This document shows, in pieces, positions 16,158 through 22,988 of a stretch of 34,585 nt of DNA. Position numbers and translations under genes: made by a program. Below the pieces are notes generated by a model, which was given only the letters and a program-made list of their open reading frames with translations, was not told where the DNA came from and searched no databases. Origin of the DNA: CAZOJJ01 sp964580105 (lineage in GTDB: Bacteria > Bacteroidota > Rhodothermia > Rhodothermales > Rubricoccaceae); the NCBI GenBank assembly GCA_964580105.1, contig CAZOJJ010000030.1, positions 1-34,585 of the forward strand, written 5' to 3'. Positions within the stretch are counted from its first letter, which is position 1, and every line of letters starts with the position of its first letter.

Positions 16158-16169
16158 GGGAGCGCTCCC
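16158..16169. repeat. 12-bp perfect palindrome between divergent genes
   Basis: GGGAGCGCTCCC reads the same on both strands. It lies between the Nfu-domain gene (minus) and the holin-like gene (plus), 19 bases from the Nfu start. It could be an operator for a dimeric regulator or a chance GC-rich palindrome. Confidence 0.35.
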
Positions 16170-16277
16170 GTACGCGCAAAGCCCGGGTCCGATTCCCGGA
16201 GCCGCCCCGAGCGCCGACGAAAACAATGCGCCGCGTCGTGGGTATGCTCCCCCCATTCTTCGACCGCCCGTCCTCCA

Positions 16278-16784
16278 ATGGCCTCTACCCGCGACGTGTC
16301 CCGGCCGCCCGTCTCGCCCGTCGAGCGGGCTCCGCTGGAGCGCGAGGCTCCGCTCCGCGTCCGCTCCAACGGCTCCTCGCTCCCCGCGCCCGTGCGCGAG
16401 CCGGCGATCCCGGACCCCGAACGCACCCCGGCGGCCGTGGATCACCGCCTGCCCGCCCACCAGGGCAAGCTCGGCCGCATCGCGGGACAGCTGGCCGGGT
16501 TGAGCGAGGACCTCCGGCAGTGGGTCGAGCTGCGCATCGAGCTGGTGCGCGCCGAGATCATGGAGCAGGTGGACTTCAAGATCGCGCAGGCACGGCAGGG
16601 GGCAGTGGTGGGCGTCCTGGCCGCCCTCGGCGTCTTCTTTCTGCTGGTGACGCTCGCCCTCGGCCTGGGCTGGTGGCTGGGCCACCCGTTCTGGGGCTTC
16701 CTGATCGTCACGCTCCTGCTCGTCCTCGGCGCCGCCCTCGCCTACCGCCTGCTCCGACCGGACCCGCCGAGCACCTCCCTCTGA
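16278..16784 (+). CDS. Holin-X/phage-holin-superfamily-III-like membrane protein
   Basis: The 168-residue protein has a Pro/Arg-rich, probably disordered first 65 residues. An amphipathic helix (about 70-110, with L-S-E-D-L-R-Q-W-V-E-L-R-I-E-L-V-R-A-E) follows, then two close membrane spans (about 112-135 and 138-158). This is the layout of the DUF1469/Holin-X family, common in bacterial chromosomes and usually unrelated to phage lysis. The next gene follows after 12 bases and has YqjD/DUF3618-like features, the usual partner. It probably sits in the inner membrane; its role is unproven. Confidence 0.75.
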   Translation: MASTRDVSRPPVSPVERAPLEREAPLRVRSNGSSLPAPVREPAIPDPERTPAAVDHRLPAHQGKLGRIAGQLAGLSEDLRQWVELRIELVRAEIMEQVDFKIAQARQGAVVGVLAALGVFFLLVTLALGLGWWLGHPFWGFLIVTLLLVLGAALAYRLLRPDPPSTSL

Positions 16785-16796
16785 TTCGCCCACCCC

Positions 16797-17372
16797 ATGC
16801 CCACCCACACGGTACAGAAGCAGCCCACCGCCGCCGAAATCCGCGCCCGTCTCGACGCACGCACCCAGGCCATCGGCGACCGGCTGGCCTCGATCAAGCA
16901 CGAACTGACGACAGTGCAGGACGTGACGGTGGCGGGGCGACCCCTCCTCGACCACGTCCGCCGCCGCCCGCTGGAGGCCGCCGGGCTGACCCTCGCCGCC
17001 GGCCTCGTGGTCGGCCTGCTCGCGGGCTTCCGCGCGCGAAGCCGTCGCCGGCCGCCGGCCGATGAGCGCACCGAGGTGCTCCGCCTCTACGTCGCCCAGC
17101 TCCTCGACGCGGCGGCCCAGCGGGCTGTCGCCAGAGGGGAGGAGGCCGAAGAGGCCATCGAGCGCGTCCTCGCGAAGAAGCCGCCGCTGATCTACTACGC
17201 CCCGCCCGAAGCCCGCCGCCGCTCCACCTTCGCCGAAACGTTCGACGTGGCGGTCAAGTCGGCGATGGGTTTCGGCGTGAAGGTGGCGCTCGACCGCCTC
17301 GCACAACGCATCACGCAGGAGGACGAACTCTTCGCCGCCCTCGACCGCGTCGAGAAGGACCCGTCGGTGTGA
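16797..17372 (+). CDS. YqjD/DUF3618-like single-span membrane protein
   Basis: The 191-residue protein begins with a charged helix (about 10-40) containing A-E-I-R-A-R-L-D-A-R-T-Q-A-I-G-D-R-L, similar to the start of DUF3618 proteins. One hydrophobic span with glycines (about 60-78, L-T-L-A-A-G-L-V-V-G-L-L-A-G-F) follows, flanked by a basic patch. A helical C-terminal part of about 110 residues is unrecognised. Related E. coli proteins attach to the inner membrane and bind ribosomes, but that is not established for this family. It sits in an apparent operon with the holin-like gene. Confidence 0.6.
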   Translation: MPTHTVQKQPTAAEIRARLDARTQAIGDRLASIKHELTTVQDVTVAGRPLLDHVRRRPLEAAGLTLAAGLVVGLLAGFRARSRRRPPADERTEVLRLYVAQLLDAAAQRAVARGEEAEEAIERVLAKKPPLIYYAPPEARRRSTFAETFDVAVKSAMGFGVKVALDRLAQRITQEDELFAALDRVEKDPSV

Positions 17373-17426
17373 CTTGATCCCGAAACGCTGCGGCCCGATA
17401 CTCTGCGTGTCACCCGCTCCGCCTCG

Positions 17427-17870
17427 ATGCTCTCGTTCGTCGCCCTCCACCTGCTGATCCTCGTTGCGGCCGGCGTGTTGCTGGGATACGAGGCGCGCAC
17501 GGGCCGGATGGAAGGCCCGACGGACCGGGCCTCGCAGGTACGCAGCGTGGTGTTCTTGCTGGGAACGATCTCGGGCGCGTCGCTCCTGATCGCCCTGGGC
17601 GACGGCGAGTGGCTCTCCGCGCTGGCGCTGGCGCCGGTCACGCTGCTGAGCCTGTTCCGCTTCGCGATGCTGGCGCGGCGGTGGTGGCCCGGATGGCGGC
17701 TGCCGGTCTTTACGTGCCTCCTGATCGGCCTCGGCCTCGGCCTCTCGGTGCCCTGGATGCCCTACCCGCTCGACCGAGGCGCGCTGATCGAGCCGCTCCG
17801 CGTCCTCGACGATGCCGCCACGCCGCCCGACACCATCGACCCGGAGGCGCTGCGCCCGGTGCGGGCGTGA
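17427..17870 (+). CDS. Small multi-pass membrane protein of unknown function
   Basis: The 147-residue protein has about four hydrophobic segments: 1-20, 39-57 (V-V-F-L-L-G-T-I-S-G-A-S-L-L), 62-84 and 92-110. Its C-terminus is acidic and Pro-rich. I recognise no family. Upstream, TTG (17374-17376) and TACTCTGC (17399-17406) are 22 bases apart, a weak promoter candidate. It lies between the holin-like pair and adk on the same strand. Confidence 0.6.
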   Translation: MLSFVALHLLILVAAGVLLGYEARTGRMEGPTDRASQVRSVVFLLGTISGASLLIALGDGEWLSALALAPVTLLSLFRFAMLARRWWPGWRLPVFTCLLIGLGLGLSVPWMPYPLDRGALIEPLRVLDDAATPPDTIDPEALRPVRA

Positions 17871-17955
17871 TGGGCGAGTTGGGAAGAGATCCCTCGTTCT
17901 CCCACCGTCCTTCCTTCCATACCGCCTCTCCTCACGTACCGGCAACGGCGAGCGC

Positions 17956-17963
17956 TATCTTTC
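17956..17963 (+). promoter_or_regulatory. Candidate -7 box upstream of adk
   Basis: TATCTTTC followed by G matches TAnnTTtG closely, 48 bases before the adk start. The same octamer plus G stands in front of the HPr gene (19690). No TTG lies at the expected distance, so only the -7 element is supported. Confidence 0.4.
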
Positions 17964-18010
17964 GGTCCGGCCGCGTGCCGGGCCCTTTCTGATCACTCTC
18001 GCCTCCACCG

Positions 18011-18661
18011 ATGCGTCTCGTTCTGTTCGGCCCGCCCGGGGCCGGGAAAGGCACCCAGGCCAAGCTCCTCGCCGAGCACCACGACCTCCGCCACATCTCG
18101 ACCGGCGACATCTTCCGCGCGGCCATCCGCAACCAGACGCCGGTAGGGAAGGAGGCGAAGGGGTACCTCGACGCCGGCGAACTCGTCCCGGACGACGTGG
18201 TGAACCGGCTCGTCGCCGAGGCGCTCGGCGAGCTGGGCAATGCCGGGTTCGTACTCGATGGCTACCCGCGTACGGTGGAGCAGGCGCGCTTCCTGCTGGA
18301 GTACCTCGGCGACAGGGGCGCTACGCTCGACGCCGTGCTCAGCCTGCGCGTACCGGAGGACCACATCGTGCAGCGCCTCTCGCGCCGCCGCTCCGACCCC
18401 GAAACCGGCGCGATCTACCACCTCGACTTCCACCCACCCCCGGCGGACGTCCCCGCCGAGCGCCTCCTGCATCGCGCCGACGACCAGCCCGGGGCTATCC
18501 GTACCCGGCTCCGCGTCTACCACGAGGAGACCGAGCCGCTGGAGGCGTTCTTCCGCGAACACGTCCACTTCGTCGAGGTGGACGGCCTCGGTACGCTCGA
18601 CGAGGTGCGCGAGCGGGTGGACGGGGCGCTCGCCGAACTGCGCGGGCTGGCCGGGATCTAG
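18011..18661 (+). CDS. adk: Adenylate kinase
   Basis: The 216-residue protein is a full-length long-form adenylate kinase, which interconverts ATP + AMP and 2 ADP in the cytoplasm. It shows the P-loop G-P-P-G-A-G-K-G-T (7-15), AMP-binding S-T-G-D-I-F-R (about 30-36), G-Y-P-R-T (about 84-88), and a LID domain beginning R-R-S-D-P-E-T-G-A-I-Y-H. The LID has no Cys4 zinc site, as in E. coli. The polyprenyl synthase gene starts four bases after its stop. Confidence 0.97.
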   Translation: MRLVLFGPPGAGKGTQAKLLAEHHDLRHISTGDIFRAAIRNQTPVGKEAKGYLDAGELVPDDVVNRLVAEALGELGNAGFVLDGYPRTVEQARFLLEYLGDRGATLDAVLSLRVPEDHIVQRLSRRRSDPETGAIYHLDFHPPPADVPAERLLHRADDQPGAIRTRLRVYHEETEPLEAFFREHVHFVEVDGLGTLDEVRERVDGALAELRGLAGI

Positions 18662-18664
18662 CGC

Positions 18665-19666
18665 GTGGCGTCCCCCGAATCCATCGAGACGCAGGCGTTC
18701 GTCGAAGGGCTGCGCCGGGAGGTCGAGCAGGCGCTGGCGGCGCTGCCGCTTCCGGACGAGCCCGCCGGCCTCTACGGCCCCGTGCGGTACGTGCTCGAAG
18801 GGGGCGGCAAGCGGATGCGCCCGCTCCTCGTCCTCCTCGCGGCGGACGCCTACGGCGGCCCGGACGGGCTCCGCCGTGCAATGCCCGCCGCCGTGGCCGT
18901 CGAGCTCTTCCACAACTTCACGCTCGTCCACGACGACATCATGGACGCGGCGACCTCGCGGCGGGGCCGGGCCACGGTGCACGTCCGCTGGGACGATGCC
19001 ACGGCCATCCTCGCGGGCGACCTGATGATGGGCATGGCCTACGACCTCCTCGCCCGGGTCGAGGGCGCCCCGACGGCCGAGCTCGTCCGCCTCTTCCACC
19101 GGATGGTCGTCCGCCTCTGTGAGGGGCAGTCGCTCGACACCGCCTTCGAGCGGCGGCTCGACGTGACGGTGCCGGAGTACCTCGACATGATCGAGCGGAA
19201 GACGGGCGCGCTCCTCGAAGCCGCGCTGGAGCTCGGCGGCCTCGTCGGGGGCGCCGACGAGGCGGGCCGGGCCGCGCTCCGCACCGCCGGCCGCGAGCTG
19301 GGCCGCGCCTTTCAGATCCAGGACGACCTGCTCGACCTCACCGCCGAAAGCGACGGATGGGGCAAGACCATCGGCGGCGATCTCGTCGTGGGGAAGCGAA
19401 CGTTCCTCCTGCTCCGCGCGCTCGAACGCGCCGACGGCGCCGACCGAGCGTGGTTCGGCCGCATTCTGGAGGAGCGCGGGCTGGACTCGTCGGCCGTGCC
19501 GGAAGCGCGCGACCGGATGGAGCGCCTCGGCGTTCTCCGCGAGGCTCGCGACGCCATCGAGGCGCACTACCGGGCAGGCGTCGAGGCGCTCGCCGCGCTG
19601 CCGGGCGGGCGGGCTACGGACGCGCTCCGCGAGCTGGCGGCGCGCCTCATGCAGCGGATGCACTGA
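18665..19666 (+). CDS. Polyprenyl diphosphate synthase (trans-isoprenyl, IspB/GGPP-type)
   Basis: The 333-residue cytoplasmic protein has G-G-G-K-R-M-R-P (about 41-48), the first aspartate-rich motif D-D-I-M-D at 90-94, and the second D-D-L-L-D at 220-224 within F-Q-I-Q-D-D. These bind Mg2+ and the allylic and isopentenyl diphosphates. Chain length cannot be fixed by eye, so geranylgeranyl or longer (quinone side chain, carotenoid) products are possible. The start is GTG at 18665, four bases after adk. Confidence 0.92.
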   Translation: MASPESIETQAFVEGLRREVEQALAALPLPDEPAGLYGPVRYVLEGGGKRMRPLLVLLAADAYGGPDGLRRAMPAAVAVELFHNFTLVHDDIMDAATSRRGRATVHVRWDDATAILAGDLMMGMAYDLLARVEGAPTAELVRLFHRMVVRLCEGQSLDTAFERRLDVTVPEYLDMIERKTGALLEAALELGGLVGGADEAGRAALRTAGRELGRAFQIQDDLLDLTAESDGWGKTIGGDLVVGKRTFLLLRALERADGADRAWFGRILEERGLDSSAVPEARDRMERLGVLREARDAIEAHYRAGVEALAALPGGRATDALRELAARLMQRMH

Positions 19667-19689
19667 CGGTGCGCGGTGCCCTCACGCGG

Positions 19690-19697
19690 TATCTTTC
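19690..19697 (+). promoter_or_regulatory. Candidate -7 box upstream of the HPr gene
   Basis: TATCTTTC followed by G, the same element as upstream of adk, lies 25 bases before the HPr start. No TTG is found at the usual distance, so support is partial. Confidence 0.4.
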
Positions 19698-19721
19698 GCC
19701 CCCATCCATCCGTTCGCCGTC

Positions 19722-19991
19722 ATGATCGTTCGCGAGGTCACCGTACGCAACCGGGCCGGGATCCACACCCGCCCTGCTGCGATGATCGTACAGGAGGCGT
19801 CGCGCTTCAAGTCCGAGTTCTACATTCGCAAGGACGGCTACGAGATCAACGGGAAGAGCATCATCGGCGTGATGACGCTGGCCGCCGAGCAGGGCGCCAC
19901 GCTCGAACTGCTCTTCGATGGTCCGGACGAGAAGAAAGCGGCGAAGGCGCTCACGGCCGTCTTCGAGCGCGGTTTCGGCGAACCCATGTGA
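19722..19991 (+). CDS. ptsH: Phosphocarrier protein HPr
   Basis: The 89-residue protein has the phosphorylatable His15 in R-A-G-I-H-T-R-P-A and Ser46 in N-G-K-S-I-I-G-V-M, both at canonical positions. HPr accepts phosphate from enzyme I; a Ser46 site is regulated by HPr kinase in organisms that have it. The enzyme I gene follows after 6 bases. No EII permease gene lies nearby. Confidence 0.95.
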   Translation: MIVREVTVRNRAGIHTRPAAMIVQEASRFKSEFYIRKDGYEINGKSIIGVMTLAAEQGATLELLFDGPDEKKAAKALTAVFERGFGEPM

Positions 19992-19997
19992 TCCTCG

Positions 19998-21833
19998 ATG
20001 CCCTCGCTGCTCTCCACCCCCCGCCCTGCCTCCTCCTTGCCCGATCCGGGCGAGGAGAGCGACCTCGAGTTCGTCATCAACGGCATCGGCGTCGCGCCGG
20101 GCATCGGCATCGGCCCGGCGTATCTCTACGTGGGCGGGGCCTACCAGGTCGGCGCCGAGCGCGTCGAGCCCGGCGACGTCGAGGCCGAGGTGGACCGGTT
20201 CGAGCGGGCCGTGGCGCGGTCCGAGCGCGAGCTCCGGAAGATCGTCACCGTCGCCCACGAGAAGCTCGGCGCGGGCTCCGGCCGCATCTTCGAAGCCCAG
20301 CTGCTCATCCTCCGCGACCCCGCGTTCTACGGCGCGGTCATCGAGCGCATCCGCGAGGGGCCCTCGGGCGCGGGGTACGCCGTGCAGACCGTCATGGAGG
20401 AGCACCGCCACCGGCTGGAGGGGTCCGGCAACGCCGCCCTCCGCGAGCGCGCGGCCGACTTTCTCGACGTCCAGAACCGCGTCCTCCGCAACCTCCAGCA
20501 GGGCCGGGCGCTCTCCAAGATCGATCCGGAGCAGGTCGTCGTCGCCGAGAACCTCACGGCGGCCGACGTGCTCCTGTTCAGCCGGCGCGGCGTGCGCGCC
20601 GTCGTGCTCGACTTCGGGGGGCCGACGAGCCACGTCTCGATCATGGCCCGCGCCCTGGGCGTGCCTGCGGTCGTCTCGCTGCGCGACCTCGCCGCGCACG
20701 TTCGACCCGGGGACGTGCTGATCGTGGACGGCTTCTCAGGCCGCGTAATCCTCCGGCCGACCGAGGAGACGCGCGCGTTCTACGAGATCCGGCAGGCGCG
20801 CTACCTCCGCTTTCGCGGGGACCGCGAGCGGCTGATCGCCGAGCCGTCGGAGACGCTCGACGGGCGCCCGGTGCAACTCCAGGCCAACATCGAGTTCCGC
20901 GAGGAACTTCCGCTCCTGCACGAGTACGGCGCCGAGGGGGTGGGCCTGTTTCGTACCGAGATGCTCTTCCTCACGCTGGGCCGCGCGCTCGACGAGGCGC
21001 AGCAGTACGACGTCTACCGCGACGTCGTCCGTGCGGCCTCGCCGCACCCGGTCACGTTCCGCCTGATCGACCTCGGCGGCGACAAGCTCCTGCCGATGGC
21101 GCGGCGCGAGGCCAACCCGTTCCTCGGCTGGCGCGGCATCCGCATTCTGCTCAGCAAACCGGACCTGCTGCGGCCCCAACTCCGCGCCATCCTGCGCGCC
21201 GCGGCCGACGGCCCCGCCCGCATCCTCCTCCCGATGGTTTCCTCCCTCGACGAGGTGCGGACGCTGAAAGCTACGCTCGCCGACGTATGCGAGGAACTGG
21301 CGGGGGAGGGTGTGGCCTTCGATGGGGACGTGCCGATCGGCATCATGGTGGAAGTGCCGGCCGTGGCGCTCATGGCGGCGGAGTTCGCGCGCGAGGTGGA
21401 CTTCTTCTCCATCGGCACCAACGACCTCACGCAGTACACGCTCGCCGTGGACCGGGGCAACGACCTCGTGGCGCAGCAGTATCAGGAACTGCACCCGGCC
21501 GTCCTCGCGCTCATCGCGCGCACGGTGGCGGCGGCGCACGAGGCCGGCATCCCCGTCAGCCTCTGCGGCGAGATGGCTGCCGACCCGCGCGTGACGCCGC
21601 TCCTGGTGGGCCTCGGCGTCGACGCGCTGAGCGCCTCGCCGGCCTATCTCACCCTCGTCAAGCGCGTCCTCCGTGCGATGACGTTCGAGGAGGCGCAGCA
21701 CCTCGCCGCACACGCACTGGCCCAGCCGAGCGCGGAAGGGGTGGCCCGCCTGCTCCGAACCTGGCTCCTCGACCACACCCGCGACCTGGCCGCCCTCCTC
21801 GGGGTCGAGCCCCAGCCGGAATCGACCCCATGA
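19998..21833 (+). CDS. ptsI: PTS enzyme I (phosphoenolpyruvate-protein phosphotransferase)
   Basis: The 611-residue protein transfers phosphate from PEP to HPr. The phospho-His is H212 in G-G-P-T-S-H-V-S-I-M-A-R. The PEP-binding barrel shows E-G-V-G-L-F-R-T-E, I-G-I-M-V-E-V-P and F-S-I-G-T-N-D-L-T-Q-Y, and the active Cys is C523 in S-L-C-G-E-M. Both key residues sit about 21-23 positions later than in E. coli, because of an N-terminal extension of about 28 residues before the usual I-x-G-I-G-V-A-P-G start. No better internal start exists. The stop overlaps the isomerase start in an ATGA. Confidence 0.96.
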   Translation: MPSLLSTPRPASSLPDPGEESDLEFVINGIGVAPGIGIGPAYLYVGGAYQVGAERVEPGDVEAEVDRFERAVARSERELRKIVTVAHEKLGAGSGRIFEAQLLILRDPAFYGAVIERIREGPSGAGYAVQTVMEEHRHRLEGSGNAALRERAADFLDVQNRVLRNLQQGRALSKIDPEQVVVAENLTAADVLLFSRRGVRAVVLDFGGPTSHVSIMARALGVPAVVSLRDLAAHVRPGDVLIVDGFSGRVILRPTEETRAFYEIRQARYLRFRGDRERLIAEPSETLDGRPVQLQANIEFREELPLLHEYGAEGVGLFRTEMLFLTLGRALDEAQQYDVYRDVVRAASPHPVTFRLIDLGGDKLLPMARREANPFLGWRGIRILLSKPDLLRPQLRAILRAAADGPARILLPMVSSLDEVRTLKATLADVCEELAGEGVAFDGDVPIGIMVEVPAVALMAAEFAREVDFFSIGTNDLTQYTLAVDRGNDLVAQQYQELHPAVLALIARTVAAAHEAGIPVSLCGEMAADPRVTPLLVGLGVDALSASPAYLTLVKRVLRAMTFEEAQHLAAHALAQPSAEGVARLLRTWLLDHTRDLAALLGVEPQPESTP

Positions 21834-22882
21834 CCCTGTCCGAGACCCTGGAGCGCGTGGACCCCTCCGGGATGTACGCGGCCGTGCAGGCCTTCCCCGA
21901 ACACCTCGCCGAGGGGTGGCGGTGCGGAGCGCCCTCCGAGGCATTCGGCCTGGACGGCGCCAACCTCGACGGCGTCGTGATCGGGGGGATGGGGGGCTCG
22001 GCCATCGGGGGCGACCTGCTGCGGACGCTGGCCGAGCGCGAGGCGTCCGTGCCTGTCCAGGTCGTGCGCGGCTACGACCTGCCGGGCTGGGTGTCCGAGC
22101 GGACGCTCGTCGTCGCGTCGAGCTATTCGGGCGGCACCGAGGAAACGCGCTCGCTCTACGACCAGGCCGTCCGGCGCGGCGCACGGATCGTCGCCGTCAC
22201 GGCGGGCGGGGCCGTCCTGGAGCGGGCGAGGGCCGAGGGGCACCCCCACCTCGTCATTCCCGGCGGCCTCCAGCCGCGCGCCGCGCTGGGCTACTCGCTC
22301 GGTGCCCTCCTCCGCCTCGGGCGCGCGGCGGGACTCCTCGCGCTCAGCGACGCCGAGGCCGAAGCGGCCGTGGCAGAGGCGCGCGAGCGGGTGGAGACCT
22401 ACCGCCACGCCGGCAGCAACCCCGCCCGCGACCTCGCCGCCGCCTTCCGCGACCGGATCGTGCTCGTGTATAGCGGTACGGGTCTCCTCGAAGCGGTGAA
22501 CCTCCGCTGGCGGACGCAGCTCCACGAGAACGCGAAGGCGCCGGCCTTCGGCAACCTTTTCCCCGAGCTGGACCACAACGAGATCATGGGCTTCGAGGCC
22601 GCGGCTTCCGACCTCGCCGCGCGCCTGGTCGTCGCCGCCCTGCGCGACCGCGACGACCACCCGCAGGTCCGGCGCCGAATCGAGGCGACGCGCGAGATCG
22701 TGGCGCCGCAGGTCGGGGGGTGGTACGAGGTCGAGGCCGAGGGGACGGGCCGGCTGAGCCGGATGCTCTCGCTGATCCAGCTCGGCGACTGGGTGAGCTT
22801 CTGGCTCGCCGTCGAGCGGGGCGTCGATCCTACGCCGGTCGGCAGCATCCAGCGGTTGAAGGAGGAGCTGGCCCGGTCGTGA
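21830..22882 (+). CDS. Bifunctional phosphoglucose/phosphomannose isomerase
   Basis: The 350-residue protein has a two-SIS-domain fold. The first domain carries G-M-G-G-S-A-I-G-G (about 53-61) and the phosphate-binding S-S-Y-S-G-G-T-E-E-T (about 101-110). The second has G-T-G-L-L-E-A-V-N and the catalytic stretch H-N-E-I-M-G-F. This matches the short bifunctional PGI/PMI family, which interconverts glucose-6-P, fructose-6-P and mannose-6-P. Translational coupling to enzyme I (four-base overlap) links it to phosphotransfer or sugar-phosphate control. Confidence 0.9.
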   Translation: MTLSETLERVDPSGMYAAVQAFPEHLAEGWRCGAPSEAFGLDGANLDGVVIGGMGGSAIGGDLLRTLAEREASVPVQVVRGYDLPGWVSERTLVVASSYSGGTEETRSLYDQAVRRGARIVAVTAGGAVLERARAEGHPHLVIPGGLQPRAALGYSLGALLRLGRAAGLLALSDAEAEAAVAEARERVETYRHAGSNPARDLAAAFRDRIVLVYSGTGLLEAVNLRWRTQLHENAKAPAFGNLFPELDHNEIMGFEAAASDLAARLVVAALRDRDDHPQVRRRIEATREIVAPQVGGWYEVEAEGTGRLSRMLSLIQLGDWVSFWLAVERGVDPTPVGSIQRLKEELARS

Positions 22883-22933
22883 GGCTGCCCGAGGTGGCCC
22901 GTGCGGGCTTGTGCCCGGGCGCGGCGGAGTGCC

Positions 22934-22964
22934 TTGACGGAACCTCCACGCGGGCCTATCGTGC
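22934..22964 (+). promoter_or_regulatory. Bacteroidota-type promoter for the envelope cluster
   Basis: TTG (22934-22936), 20 bases, then TATCGTGC (22957-22964), 25 bases before the start of the protease/propeller gene. The spacing equals that of the ParA and GMC promoters. The -7 box keeps TAnnnT but is weaker at its end. Confidence 0.45.
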
Positions 22965-22988
22965 GCCTTCTACGCCCACACGCCCTCC

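Noticed and set aside
15855..17945. 696-residue minus frame including the Nfu domain
   Set aside because: Only the last 94 residues match a known family. The upstream part is antisense to holin-like, YqjD-like and other genes.
17993..19663. 556-residue minus frame
   Set aside because: Antisense to adk and a polyprenyl synthase with clear motifs.
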